NCBI GenBank assembly: GCA_037355855.1
Contig: CM074766.1
Span: 3,162,001-3,226,000 of the forward strand
DNA length: 64,000 bases
Origin: Pseudo-nitzschia pungens
Taxonomy: Eukaryota > Bacillariophyta > Bacillariophyceae > Bacillariales > Bacillariaceae
Direction: 5' to 3'
Each line of letters begins with the position of its first letter. The first letter of the stretch is position 1. Positions 1 through 13,139 of this stretch are shown in pieces. The notes beneath the pieces are model-generated. The model made no database searches. It was not told the origin of the DNA and saw only the letters and a program-made list of their open reading frames with translations. A program made the position numbers and the translations under genes.

Positions 1-357
1 ACCGTTTTCGGAACCGTGGTCGGTCAAAAAGTGCCGATCAAGGAAGAAGGCACGTACCGAATGGTGATTGGGGACGAAGAAATAAGCGCGGAGCGGTCGA
101 GTTCGAAAGCCAAAGAATCCAACGAACTCCCCAACATTCCAATGCAGGAACTTGCCAAGCACAACACCGAAGAGGATTTGTGGGTAGCGATACACGGCGT
201 TGTTTATGATTTTACAGAATTCGCTCACGAACATCCTGCTGGTTTCAAATCAATATTTGATTTGGCGGGCACAGATGGCACCGCGGCGTTTGATGCCGTT
301 CACAATCTAGGAATGCTGGATGATTTCGAACAGGACAAACGGGGTGTACTCGTGTAA
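1..357 (+). CDS. C-terminal fragment of a fumarate-reductase-like flavoprotein with a cytochrome b5 tail
   Basis: This is a 5'-truncated gene: the frame is open from base 1, so the true start lies outside the window. The first residues read TVFGTVVGQKVPI, which resembles the end of the FAD domain of Osm1/FRD-type soluble fumarate reductases (LLECVVFGR-like). A cytochrome b5-like heme domain follows at about residues 45-118. It has the ELAKHNTEEDLWVAIHG opening, the first heme-ligand motif as HPAG instead of the usual HPGG, and a plausible second ligand in FDAVHNLGML. C-terminal b5 domains on fumarate reductases are known in protists. The family assignment rests on only about 13 residues outside the b5 domain and could be another b5-tailed oxidoreductase. 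The stop is 142 nt from the stop of the convergent neighbour. Confidence 0.6.
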   Translation, partial: TVFGTVVGQKVPIKEEGTYRMVIGDEEISAERSSSKAKESNELPNIPMQELAKHNTEEDLWVAIHGVVYDFTEFAHEHPAGFKSIFDLAGTDGTAAFDAVHNLGMLDDFEQDKRGVLV

Positions 358-499
358 CGATTCGACGCTTTGGCTTATTTTAGACCAATAAGATAAGTAT
401 TATCCTTGCAGCGAACTGCTCCTACTGTAATATTCACTACCAAATTGTAATACACATGCTCTACAACGGTGCTACTTTATCGTTCCAAACAGAAAAATC

Positions 500-3400
500 C
501 TAAACTAACCCCGAGGACGGGACCTCATCAGCCGTAGTATCGTCTGTGTGAGTTCTTTCTCCGTCAGCAGAGGCATCTGCGTCGGCTGCTAGCCTGCCCT
601 CCACACCGAAAAGGGCATCGAATTCTGAAATTACCAATTCAGCCTTGTCAGTCTTCAAATTACCAACAATTCCTTTGATGCGCTTTGAGTCGACAGCCTG
701 ATTGTCACCCTTCGCTTTCAGCCCATCAACTTCGAGTGAATCTGTAGGCTTCTCTGCAGGAGATTGGCTATACTTCTTGTCAAGGAAATCTACCATTCTT
801 TCTTCAAAACTATCTTTCACAACCAAACGGATTATTTCGACTGCCCTCTTCTGCCCTAAACGATGAATCCGACCGATCGCTTGCGCCTCCAGAGCTGGAT
901 TGAAAGATGGTTCCATCAAAAAGACCCTGTTGGCTTGAGTAAGGTTGATTCCAACAGCACCGGCTCTTTGATGAACACGAAAATAGAAAAGGTTTAACAA
1001 CGTTTTTGAGAGCAAAGCGCCACACTTCCATATCAAATCTTTGGTTTAGTAGTCATCATAAACTGACCTCATACTCAACAAGAAAATGGTGGTAGGCGGA
1101 TCATTCTGAAAGTCGGCCAGAGCTTTAGCCCGCTTTGTCATACTCATATCGCCAGAAAGCGTCCTGAATTGAAATCCATGCTTGGGTAGTTCAGTTTTCA
1201 GCCAATCGAGAGTAGAAGAAAACTGGGAGAACACAAGAGATTTCGCTAATTACATTTTGAAAGATGAGAGGGAAGGATAAGAATACCAAATCTTACTTCA
1301 TAGACGTAGCAGTATGCTCAAAACGAAGAATAATCATGAACTTACAATCTGGTTCGTTGACTTTGATTCTCTCTAGCTCTGAGAGCAACTTGTTTAGCTT
1401 GCTCTTGAATTCAAACTTGGAGTACACAGACCTTTTTTTACTCTTTGTATCAACATTCGTGGGAACACTGCACTCGCTTCCTTCATCATTGCACTCCTCG
1501 GAGTCAATGGGATATTTGCCTCCAGAGCATGCAATACGCATCGGAGTCAGCCTCGAGGAGAGTTTCAGGAAGTGTTTGGAGATACTGGAGCGATTCGTGG
1601 CGCGGAATTCCATGTACCACTTTTGCGCTTCTTTTTCGATCTTTCGAAATTCTTTCTTTTCTGTAGCGGTGAAGTTGATGATTTCTTTCCGTTCCGTCTG
1701 TATTGTTCATACCATAAGAATGTTGAGATTAGAGAAATGGATTACACGCATTGCCACAAGAGCGCAAAATAGTTAGTTCATCGACTGGGCTCGAATGGCT
1801 TACCTTCGGAGGTAATGACATGAGAGTAGTTGCTGTTCCCCGGTATTTCTGTTTTTGACTATGACGCATCATGATCGGTCGAAGATAGTAAAGAAGTTTA
1901 TCCATGTCGATTTCCTTCTTTGCCTTGAAAGATCTGGTATATGTGGTATAATAAATCTGGTTAAAGCTTTTTTCAATGTGCTCGAATCCCAGAAATTTCA
2001 GCTGGTTTTTTAAGTCAGAGACACTCGTGTTCATGGGTGTTCCTACGAAAGTTTCACAAGAGGATGGGCACGAGATGCCTGTGAGAATCATCAGTGTTGA
2101 GAGTGTTTGCCAACTAACTGTATCGTGAAAAGAAACTCACCTGAAACAATCCATTTGTGGTCAGCAACAAGACTAAGAACTGCTGCAGAGTTAAGTGTTT
2201 GGGCACACTTCAAGGAATGCCCTTCGTCGCAAATAATTCTCCACCAACGAACTTGTTCTAGTGGAGGACAGTAATCTTTGAAACGTGCTCCATAGTTGGG
2301 GTGGAACTTATCACTTGCAATCACGTTGTACGTCGTTACAACAATTGAATTCGCTGCTAGCACCTTGGGATCTCGTTTTCGGTTTGACCCGTGGTATGAA
2401 TACACAAGACCTGGCTGTTTCAATTTTGACTTCGCCTCGGATACCCATTGCCCCACAAGTGAAACTGGACAAATCACAAGCGTTCCCCTACAAATAATGC
2501 TACCTTTTTTCGTGTTTCCAGTAGATGTTTGTTCATACAAATCCTTTTCCCACCCGTACCTTTCAGATGGGACACAAGTCGAAGAGACGTCAGGAGACTT
2601 AGATGCTTTCAACACCGAGATTGGGCTCCCACTGAGCGGAAAGGCTGGAGCTGGGTTTTTCAATATCAACGCGAGCGATATGACCGTTTTGCCTAATCCC
2701 ATTTCCTCTGCAATAAAGCCTCCGCGAACCACCCGTGGTTTGTCCGATCGAAATTTTCCTAATAAAGGATTGAAGTAAAGATCATCTTGGTTTCGTTGGC
2801 CCCTACTGGGAAGTTTGGGCCAATGATAGGATTGAACCCCGCCAGAGACCTGTTCACGCTCAAGAGCCCACTTCAAAGACTGGCGTTGAAAGTCCAGTAG
2901 TTCAATCGTCAGACCTTCCACCACATCTTCAGATTCGTGACCTAGATTTTCAAGCTGAATCATCGCTTCTTGAATCGTCTGATTCTTACGGTGGGAATAT
3001 GAGTATTCAGAATCCGAGATGACAGCCGATTCAAATCCAAGAAGGGCATCGAGAATTTTCATGTTGTTACCTCTGTGAATTGCACCATGGCACTGTGCAA
3101 TCAAAGCCGAAGGATTAGGGTAACGTTCTACCAATGACACGAATCGTTCTCGAAACCAGCGAATGATGGCATCACGAAATGGATTTGCAGAACTACTTCG
3201 GACGCAAACACCTCCGGCGAAACGGGATCCATTGCTTGGCTCCAGACTAATTCGGTCATCATTCGGATTCCTCCTGTCGTTTTGATCACCCAAACGAGAA
3301 TTCAAGCTCTGGCGAACGACACGAATAGCATCCTCAACCGGCTTACGGAATGATGCAACGTTCATCGAGACTGAGCCGTGACGATTCAAGAATTCATAAA

Positions 3401-5440
3401 TTTCTTCGATGGTGTCATCTGAAGTCGATGTTTTCAAAGAGCCACGCAGTTCGTGCAGGGGGAAGAGGTCAAACCAAAGCCCCAAAATTGCAGGCAAGAA
3501 TTTTTGGAAATGGTCTCGGAAAGTACCGCCAGCGGATCCTCGAAAGGCTGTTTTAGGAAGCATGAATCGAACTTTGAAAATCCCGGTTCTCGTCTCCTTT
3601 TGCCAGGAAGCATTGACTTTGAAACAATCTTCTGCATTATCACCGAGTTTGGTAAGAAAGTACATGAGCTCCAGTTGCTTCGAATCATCGATGATTATAT
3701 CATCAGTCACTGGGGGGGTATTTTTCTCGATACCATGCGGAATTGAAATCAACATGTTTTTCAATTTAGGAGCTCTTCCGATGCGATGAAGAAAGACTTC
3801 CTCCTGTCGTTCGGCTTCGTTGTAATTCCATCCTGGGTTACCGGTGAATTTCTTCCATTGTCTTTTATATTGTCTAAATCGTCTCGGGTCGTGTGCTTTG
3901 ATTCGGAACGGGATAGATTTTTCTCCAAAGTCATAGGATTGATGTTCCTGAGGGGCATCTACACGTTGATCTTTTTCGAGGTCCTCAGCGGACGCGACAC
4001 GACCACAGTTTTGACACCAGTCAGAACAAGAAGGGCTGGAGCCGTAGTATTTATTCCGGAGCCGAACGAACCAAGAGCAGTGGCGGCATTTTGTCAAATC
4101 TCGATCTTTCGGTGCATCGGGATTAGTGGGTTCAAAAGGTCCCGGTTGATTATAGGTTGACAATTTCCTACGCTGCCGTTCGCTTTGACATTCACTGTCT
4201 TCAGGATCAGCACAAACGAATTCGCATCCGTATTCGTGGCATTCCATGGCTTCTTTATCACAAACGTGGCACCAACATTCGCCGCAAGGGGGAAGCTCAT
4301 AATCGTCATTGCTGGCAGCATACTCGCAATGCACATAAAAATGGTACCCAGTGGGGGCTTCTACCACAGTTGCTTCATTTTCGTTCGTAGAATTCTTTCT
4401 TTTCGCTGCTTTCGCCTCCGAACGCCTCCTTTCCCATCTTGAATCCTTCTCGGAAGCACAACAATGGTTTTTGTCAAGAGCGCTGGACGCTGACGAGTAC
4501 CATTGATTGCAATCCTTTACGGGAGAATCGCAGACGTAACAATAGCACAAATCACAATATTCGTGGTTGGTCTGGCGAACCGCTGTTAGGTAAACATTGC
4601 TCGAAGAGGTAACATGAGAAAAGGGATACGTCGTACAGTGTTGTCTCATGTGAGGCAATCTTGTCTCGTTCAATACGCCCTCGATCACCACATCATCATC
4701 ATAGTTATTGCTGGTAGTGGAAGACTTCTCGGATGCTGGTTTCGGTACCATGGTCAATTTGGGAGCCTCGGCTTGGACAATCTCGACGCCTTCTTCGTCC
4801 TCGTCGTTGCTCGCCAAGGATGTTTCCTTTGGTGTGGTCGACGTCGAAGTTGCTGGTTTTTCCCCCTCTTTCTTCACCCGATTCTTCTTAGAGGCCCTGA
4901 ATAGCGGAGCTAGAGGAGGATCTTTCTTGGCACGACTTTCCTTCGTACGAACTGACTTGGTGGCATTGTCTGTCGAATAAAAACGTTGGCATAGGTAACG
5001 ATGGAAACTTAGCGCATCGGTGTGGTTATTTGGTTCCAATAAAAAAAACTCACATTTCACATTTGTTACTTACCAGCAATGGAAGTTGAGTCTTCGTTGT
5101 TGCCGTTGTTGACTTCGGTTTCATCGTCACTGGAATCGAGAACAATGATTTCGGTGTGGTTCTCGTCGACCTGACTATCCAGCCCGGTCGTTTTCAAACC
5201 ACCGGTTCCTCTTTTCCGTTTTCGTCGGGAAGTAGGCCCCAATTCTCTCCGAACACTTCCAAGCCGACTCTGCTGTTGGGAGTCGAAAGCGTCCTCGGTA
5301 AGATCAATGCATTGAATTTCTGTCGTCCCAGCAATGCTACAAGGGGATGGTTTTTTGGCTTGTTCTTGTTGATGGCGCTTGCTGTTCACCGTGCTCGATG
5401 GCGATGATCGGGCACGCTCGGTTTTGTTTGTTCTCGGCAT
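500..5440 (-). CDS. SNF2-family DNA-dependent ATPase, Rad5/Rad16/HLTF-like, without a visible RING finger (6 exons)
   Basis: The proposed exons are 5440-5074, 4969-2141, 2042-1804, 1697-1346, 1245-1068 and 965-500. All have GT-AG junctions and matching phases, giving 1476 aa. The protein should be a nuclear ATP-dependent chromatin-remodelling or DNA-repair translocase. Motif I is EEMGLGKT (about residue 880), motif II is the variant DEGH (about 1036), and motif III WIVSGTPMNTS is created across the 2140-2043 intron. The helicase C lobe contains VFSQFSSTLDW, LLSMRAGAVGINLT (across the 1067-966 intron) and QAIGRIHRLGQ. Ahead of the motor are three Cys-rich modules: YCDLCYCYVCDSPVKDC near residue 258, CGECWCHVCDKEAMEC near 350, and CRHC with CSDWCQNCG near 415-450. 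Rad5/HLTF proteins usually carry a RING between the lobes. Here that insert is short and has no C3HC4 pattern. The acidic C-terminal tail is unrecognised. Confidence 0.85.
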
Positions 5441-6379
5441 GCTTCTCCCGATGCTTTCAATCTCGTCAATGCTTGTTCAGTATACTAGAGCTAGTTGTGT
5501 TTTTGCTTTAGTGATGTTCAACCTTTTCCCAAAGATGAAAGGAGACGGATACTGTGCGAAATGAAAGGAGGACGAAACTTGCTGCCAGCAATGGATTTCT
5601 TTTCTTGTGGATCGAAGGTCTACGTAGTTTACAGGTAACCTTAGTAGTAATTCTAGCGGTGTAATCGTGCTGATTTTGCGCTGCAACCTTGAAAACCGTG
5701 TGTGCCGCTTCTTCGGTTCGTTCCCCTCTTCAAACATCAACGGAATTATACGCGTAAGGCTTACTACTAACAAGATTACCTACTGTACACCGTAATGTTG
5801 AAATGAAGCATTGACTGCCATCTCAAGTCGATTTCCGCCCGAAATGACGCGCCACACAGCTCTCAATAGTAGCGTTCAACGCAATTAGTATGCGTAGCCG
5901 CCCACGCAATTACCGTATCTGTAGCAGTCCTGGATGATGATTCGGAACAACCAACAAAAGTTTTGGCGCGAAGCTCGAAAGCTGACTTCCGTCGTTGTTT
6001 GTACCGGTACATATCGGTAAGTTACGGTAAGGTTACCATGTGTCGGATGTCATATCATAAACCTTACCAGTAGATCCCCGTCGCTCCTGACAACCCATCA
6101 TCGTAAGTTTTTGCCGTACGAGTACTGCGTACGAGTACGTGCCTGGCCGAACTGCCACCGGCATGTGGATCTTTTCTTTCAAGAATACGTACGGTACGTA
6201 AGTAACTTACTCGTAAGACGACCAACGATGATGACAAGAATAAAAAGGCCTTGCCCAAAAGCAAGCAACGGGACGCAAAATCCATAAGGTTACTGCGCAC
6301 GATTTACGATTGATGTGGGAAGCTCTTCGTCTTCGATTGCCATCAGCCCATCAGCCCACCATATCACAGTTGATCGAAC
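5441..6379. other. Divergent intergenic region between SNF2 gene and P-loop gene
   Basis: These 939 bases separate two genes transcribed away from each other, so they should hold both promoters. I see no convincing coding sequence. The visible structure is short near-palindromic motifs: ACGGTAAGGTTACC at 6024-6037, clustered CGTACGAGTAC words at 6116-6145, and ACGTACGGTACGTAAG near 6188-6203. The same vocabulary recurs in other spacers of the window. Confidence 0.5.
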
Positions 6380-9300
6380 ATGGACGGTCGCGAAGCAGCT
6401 CCGAAATCCGGAGGCTTCACCAAGGGGATAACAAACGATGCGGAAAAAAAGGTACATCGGACCGCAATGACCGAGAACAGTGCCAATGACGAAGATTGCC
6501 CATCCCCGGAAAGCAAAAAGGCTCGATTGTCCGACACGTCCTTGGATACCGGCGGTGACAACGACAAGGATGGAACCGACTCGCAGCCACTTGATTCAGC
6601 GAGCAAGGGATCCGCCACGTCCTTGCATGCTGCAACAAAAGATAGCAGAGAACATGGTATTCGACGGAACGAAACTCTTTCCACGACGCGATGGCTGTTG
6701 ATACAAGACGGCAACTGCGATGGCGATGATTGCTTGGTAGCAAGAATACCACCCAGTCTTTTCTCTAAGGAACAAAAAGCAATCGGGCAGGATCTCAACA
6801 AGTTGAGAGCGTTGCTGGACCGGCACGGTCTTCGCACCTCCAAAATTTCGTCCCCTCGCGAAGCGGTATCTATATACAAGGATTCGTGCAGTGACGTCGG
6901 AAACGATCCTGCCGATGGGTCGGTGGAGGATGGAAGAGAATTCCTATTGATTGCTTTTGGACTTCATCCACAACAGCGGGATATAGAAAAGTATTACAAA
7001 GCATGTATCAAGAACGCGTACTGTCTCCTCTTGTTCTGCAAGAGGTTGAGACAAGAATACGGTGCCTTGTCGAAACCATCAACGCAATCGCTCTCGGGTT
7101 CTAGCGATATGACGAATGATTGTGGGACCACAGACAGCCCGGGCAATGAGCAGCTGCAAACACTCATTCTGGAGATCGAAACGACCACCGGCCGACTTTT
7201 CGGTGAGACGTCAACATTTACGGAATCAACAACGAAGAAGGATCGCTTTAGGGGTGTCTCTTCCAGATCTGCCCAGGAACAGGCCACTGCCCTTATCGAA
7301 CTTGCATCTGCTACAAAAGGAAACCGGCGGTATCGAGCGGAGGAATGGAAGAAGGAATACCAACGAATTTGTGTCTCCAACTCGACGATTTCCAATGCCT
7401 ACTTAGTCTTGCTTCAATCGACCCACAAGTTGTGCATCAAAGACATTTTATTCAAATACAACCCGAAAGAACCCAAATACGAAAGGATAACCATATACTT
7501 GTACGATCCATCTATCGACTATCGAAAACCAAACATGTTTCTGTTTATTCCCGGTTTGCACACGATTCTTACCGAAGGACCTCACGTGCTGGTATCGGCA
7601 ATGATCAAGTCCTTTTGGTCGCATGTTCTTCGAAATGGATACTTCCCAACAAATGCAATCCAGAAAGTTCTCGAATCGCAATTGCGATCTTTTTTTGAAT
7701 CTGGACTTATAACCGCTACAGCGAGAGGCAACAACAACAACGGCTACCTGTCTCTGCCTCTAAAAGCAAATTTCGTTCCATCGTCTCCCCTTTCCATATA
7801 CCTTCACGGAAAAGCAGGTGCAGGTATGTTGTGTATGCGTATTTTGCTTCGAAAACTACCATTGGCTTCGATTTTACGCCGTGCTAGGAAAGCAAAACCT
7901 AGAACGACGCAATATGCTTTCCGTTTTTTATCGAACGGTGAAATGTATTGCTCTCATTATTTCTTGTTCTTTATCAATCGATGTATTTATCGCACACACC
8001 AGGCAAGAGTTCGCTAGCGAAGGTCGTACCGATGGCATTGCAAACAACGCTAGAAGAGCACTTGGATCCCGAATGCATGGCGCGCTTTGTGAAACAGAAC
8101 CTCAACAAACCTTTGGAGACGCTTGAGTTGGAATTTCAACTTCGTCCGAACAACAATGACATGTCGGTAATGAGTATCATACAGGGCCGTCGGATGTCCA
8201 TGAGTCAGTCTAAACCAGGTATCGTGGTTTTGAATCTTGAGGAAATGCCCATGCATTCTTCGGAAGGGACTAACCCTAACCAAGAGGCGGTCGCACAGCT
8301 CATCAGCCAACGATTTGGGGGGCGGAAAGGAAACTACCAACAAGAACAAAATAATAATGGTGACAATAGGAACGGCACAGTTGGCAGTGGAGGTAGGATC
8401 AACCTGGCTCCCCGTAATTCAGACAAGCGAAGCATTGGACGAGATCACTCATTAGTAACGATCTTCACTTCAAATTATCCTATCGCGGAGACGTCAAAAC
8501 AAGCACTTGAGCACCTCGAACTATACCAATCTTTGATATCTATAGAAATGGCGTCTATAACGGGATCGGACAGAGAGCAATTTGCGAAGTCCTTTCTCAG
8601 GCAGTGTCTAGTGGATAAATTGGAAGAAGATTGGTCCGCGGGAATCTCAACACAAAAGATTTTTCTTGACATTGAGTCTATTTCCAGTAATGGAGATACT
8701 CGTCCTCTGGTGAGACAACTAAAAATGTTCTCCTATTACATCGGAAAGTTGCTTGTGGATGACGTACTCCTTCAAGCGGGAAGGATTGCTGTGAAAGAGA
8801 TCAGGGTATCGCAGTCCAATAGTGATTGTACTCTCACTGTACGAACGAATATCGAAGGGAAATCGAGCCAAGAAAGACATCAACAACTGATCATGGGAAG
8901 TCTCACCAACTGGTATCCTCTTCATTCATCCACTCATGATTCAAAAGTGAAAACCGTAACAGACAAAGTTCAAACAATTTTTGGGAATGAAAAGGCCACT
9001 GAACTCGCTGTCATTTTAGAATTTTGGATTTCGATGACCCTTGCTCCGGTGGTTATTCTTTCCACAAACAAAAAAACAATTGAGCATCTCATGGATGCTA
9101 TCGAGCTAATGGGCCATGGAGTCAATTGCATCCGGAGTGTTAATGCAGAAACATATAAAATGATACGGAGTTTGTATGATCCAAAAGATATGCCGAATCT
9201 TCGTGACGACATACTTAAGCTTGGTCGAGGCGCCCTTGTAGCCACGGAGCTCAATTGTCCTACGCAAACGTCTCAGCTTTGTGTTCGAGAAATGATTGAG

Positions 9301-9429
9301 GATAGTCCATCAATGACCGCTTTTTCGAGTGCGAAATCAGCTCTCTATAAGTCTGGGTTACTGTTTGCAATTTACGTCAAAGGTGATGTCACACCGGAAG
9401 TCATGTCACGAGTTTCGTTTATGATTTAA
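6380..9429 (+). CDS. P-loop NTPase with AAA-like motifs, function unknown (2 exons)
   Basis: Exon 1 is 6380-7823 and exon 2 is 8003-9429. The 179-nt GT-AG intron (7824-8002) splits the Walker A motif exactly. Splicing joins ..YLHGKAGAG to KSSLAKV.., restoring GKAGAGKSS, and gives 956 aa. A hydrophobic Walker B-like strand ending in two acidic residues (GIVVLNLEEM) is near residue 552. An AAA-type sensor-1 pattern, VTIFTSNYP, is near residue 636. Residues 1-110 are charged and low-complexity, with no signal peptide or membrane segment. The region from about 130 to 470 is conserved-looking but unrecognised. I cannot assign a pathway. The motifs support a nucleotide-binding ATPase, and the rest of the call is open. 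Confidence 0.75.
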
Positions 9430-9770
9430 CGCACTTTAAGACTACTCTATTCTACTCAAAGGTGTCGTCTTACCTGAGGTATTCATGAGAAAATCGATGT
9501 GGGTTGTATATTTGTCAATGACAACGTACCTCAGTGAAATAAATTGCATTCTTGACTTCCATTGGATTCAGAGAATATGTTTGTCTTCATAGTACTAATA
9601 GCAATACTGGCAAATATGATAAAAGCACTCTCCTAATCTAACTAATTTAATGAAGGCATCTGTCTCTATATGGATTCGTTTTCGCGGCACGATCGGCGAG
9701 ACAACAAATCCAGCTGAGAAGACAGAATTCCGATACTAATAAACATGGATATCACCCTAATTTTTTCTTG
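9430..9770. other. Convergent 3' intergenic spacer
   Basis: About 340 AT-rich bases separate the convergent 3' ends of the P-loop gene and the lipase gene. It presumably holds both polyadenylation regions. No gene, repeat or RNA is apparent. Confidence 0.5.
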
Positions 9771-12700
9771 TCAAAGTTCGATCCACGACCATTTAGCTTG
9801 TTCCGTAGATCCAGTCCCGTCAAGGAAGGCTTGTTCCTGCTCTTGACAAGCTTCTTTGAAGGAGCGTGTTGTATCTCCGATTGGTTCAGGTTCGGGGTAT
9901 TCTGTGTGAAAAACGAAAATGAGTTGATTAGTTGATGTGTGTGAAAACTCAAGTGTCTCGTGAGAGTGATTTCCCAAGAAATTGCACCCACAATTTGCGT
10001 AGACGTACTAAATTGGTAATGGCAACGGCAGACGACAGGCCTTCCATTCGAGCCGCAGCGATAACTAATCTCGCATACGCTGTTTCAATAATTATCAACC
10101 AAATTTTCGTCGTAAAGAATTTGACGTTAGTATGAAATCTCGTGGATTTTGAAAGATGAGAATCTCGAACCATCAATCTATCCGCACTAAATAATAGAAT
10201 GCTGCTTGACCTTACCTTCGCCACATACTGTGACATCCAAAAAAATTTGAGTTTCCTGCACTACACTGAGCTTCCTGGTGTTGACGAGGTCTTCCTCCAA
10301 TTCGAGCAATGTAATCTCGATCGGGTATAAAATTGAAAACGTATTGGTTAATATCATCCATAGTAACACGGGGATTGACGGCATTGCGAGCAAACTCGAC
10401 ACCTAGTCCCGAGATGGCAACTACAGGGGTTTGCGCCTGTGCCCCAGTGATGATAGCCAATCCTCCACCAAGAGATGCACCAGTTACACGCAGCTTCTTG
10501 TATGATTGTTTGAAGTGATTAGTTGCCGCAGTTGTCACTTGGTAATAAGCAATGTCACTCAGTTTTTGGCTTTGAATTAAACTCATGAACCAAACCAGCT
10601 GAGACAAATAAAGGAACAGCGAATTTATGAGCGAAAAGTGTGAAAAAATCAAGAATAATTCTTTTTAACAATACACACATTGATCTTGTTTCACTCACAT
10701 CATCCAGAATAGGTGTCCAAATCCACCCAAATGGGGTCAGCCATTTTACAATTTGAGCAAGTCCTGATGATGACCAAAGCTGCATGTTAACCATCCAATC
10801 CCACATAGTCTGCGACCCTCGAATTGAAAGAACCGCAATGTCGGGAATTGCTGGAAACGTGAATAGCTTGAAAGACTTCCATGCGATGAAACAAAAGGAA
10901 AATGAGTTTGGTGACAACTTCGGGGTTCAGTGTTTTGCAGTTGCTTTAGATAACTTACGACGGGGACGTCAGCATTTTCGTATTTTTCTCGGTATTCCTT
11001 CACTTTAGTGTCTTCGTCTACAACTTCCGTTCCTTTAAACCATTGTGGCAAAATGAAACTAGTCACATCTGTTGTTTCATAAGCAAGAGCAGATAGGAAC
11101 GCGAAGTCTCCGAGGGAAGCGTCGCTTTCTTCACCATCGGATGAAAATCGGAATCCTTTCGACATGGCACACGTCGGATACTGTAGAGTTGTTTCGCCAG
11201 GGTAAGCATAATCGTCCACTAAGATGATTGGAGGCCTATCTCCAAAACCATCATCTGAGGCAATCGCGCCCTCAAATAGAAAGTACGTGAACACCACCAA
11301 AGCTCCGAAGAAATACATCCAGCGGGTTACGGATTTGCTCATGCTGACGTTGCCGGCAATTTCCGCAAGCCGAGCTTTCGATTGAAGCGTCCGTTCGACG
11401 TCTTTTGGTTTTCGTTCAATGTCGATCGAACTCATCGAACCAAGTTCGCATAGTACCGCAGAAGCATTAAAATAAATTCTCAGAAAAGAGAAAAAAGAAA
11501 TGATTAAAAATAAAACACCGATTGCGTTGTTGCGGGTATTGAAGAGAGTCACGATCGGCCACAGGAAGAGGAACGAAAGTTGAAACAGGATTTCGACATA
11601 GCATACCCAAGCCTTAGGCTGGACAACTCTTGAAGTTTCCCACAGGCTGAACAAAGTAGTCTCCTCTTCCACGAACACTTGTTCACCTCCTTCCTCGATC
11701 AGCTGATCCTTGTTGACATCGGAATACATTTGAACAACACGTCGTTGGTTTCGGTATAATGGTACCGCAAAGCAGACCAGACACAGTAGTCCAACCACGA
11801 TGTAAGTTTGCACACCAGTACTCATCCATACCAGGAAGCCAACGCAGGAACACACGATGAGCAGTGCTCCGATGATGTTGCAACTAAAACTTGAAAAAAT
11901 TTGTTCGCGAGCGACGGCAGATGGACCCTTTGCACTAAGAATCGTGCGATTACGACCATTGCTGAAAAACATAGCTTCCAGGCTGAAGTTGTGCTTCGTG
12001 ATGAAAGGAAGGATATCGCGGACTTCTTCGATGGTATAAATACGTCGTGGTGGATCAATAATATCGTATATGCAACGGAGAAATCCGAGCTGTTTGAAGC
12101 GAGTCCCAAGGCTTCTCTTTACAGAAGTTGGAGTGTGTTTGTCACTAAAGGTATACCCTCCTTCCGGTGCCACGTCTTCACCTGTCACCATGTACTGTTC
12201 GCGTTTATAACCCGAGTATTTTTGTGTCTTTGACAGGATTATTGCGCGTTGGATTTTGCGAAGAGCCTTGACAAAAGATGAAAGTTCTTCACTGTCGTCT
12301 TCAACGTAGTAGATTGACAAAAGCTCGAAACAGGACGAAACCTCCCACCAAACAATCCCAAGTCCAAAGGAAAAAAAGACAAAAGCAACGCACCCAAGCC
12401 ATACGTAGCAAGCTGTTTCCCACGGATTCTCGATTTTTAAGAAGAGGGAAGAGAAGAAAGTAATGGTGGGTAAAAATAGGAAGAAATAAAAGTACACTCC
12501 TTCGGCCACGATGACTGGAGCTCCAAACACCGAACGAATGAGGTAGCCCCCAGACCAGGCATCCGTAACGAATGTGGTGGCAATAGCCATCAAAGAAGAA
12601 AGCCCGTAGATGAAGATTGGAATGCTCAACAAGGTGCTAACAAGCTGTAAATCAAAGTCGACGGTATAACCTTCGCCACGAGACGTTTGAATCACATGGC

Positions 12701-13139
12701 TGGCTAGGTTGACGAAAAGGAACAAGATTATCTGGAAGGAAAGGGCAAACGCGTACCCAAAGATAAGGAGAGCGATGAGAGTGTACGCCAATCGGAGAAG
12801 GCGCAAGCCGAAACCTGTGTATGGCAACCGCTTCACAGTGATTGTGTGGCGATGCTGACGATTTTTGCCGTTGTCGTCGAAATCACCGCTCGCATCAGCA
12901 CTTTTGGTGTCTCTGGAGGATCGTCGGTCTTCGAGAAGAAACTGCTCGTCGGTGGTGTTGTAAACATGGACACAAGTTCCACGAAACTTGACAGTGCTCG
13001 ATGGATCACGAAGGGAGAAATGATCCAAAAAAATTGGAGCGGTGAAGTCGTCGTCGTCGTCGTCGTCGTCGTCGTAATCCCGTCGACTTCTCGTCTCGTT
13101 CTTATCAGTCTCGACGACGGGGGATTCGTTCGGCGACAT
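9771..13139 (-). CDS. Multi-pass membrane protein with C-terminal class 3 lipase domain (5 exons)
   Basis: The exons are 13139-10959, 10875-10699, 10598-10216, 10079-10009 and 9901-9771, with consistent phases, giving 980 aa. The 71-nt exon 4 was found only by following the protein family. It supplies SVCEISYRCGSNGRPV after GCHSMWR. The start is the first ATG (MSPNES); the frame is open slightly upstream but only through GTG. An acidic N-terminus with a poly-Asp run encoded by a GTC/GAC microsatellite (13049-13075) precedes about eight or nine hydrophobic membrane spans up to residue ~640. The lumenal or cytosolic lipase domain has the GxSxG elbow TGASLGGG (~835), a likely catalytic Asp in IPDRDYIAR (~883), and the GCHSMW His region (~924). 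It is probably a triacylglycerol or galactolipid hydrolase on an internal membrane. The substrate is inferred. Confidence 0.85.

Noticed and set aside
2043..2078. Alternative acceptor at 2079-2080 giving WIVSGISCPSS in the SNF2 motor
   Set aside because: The acceptor at 2043-2044 is in the same phase and restores the canonical SGTPMNTS motif without a 12-residue insertion.
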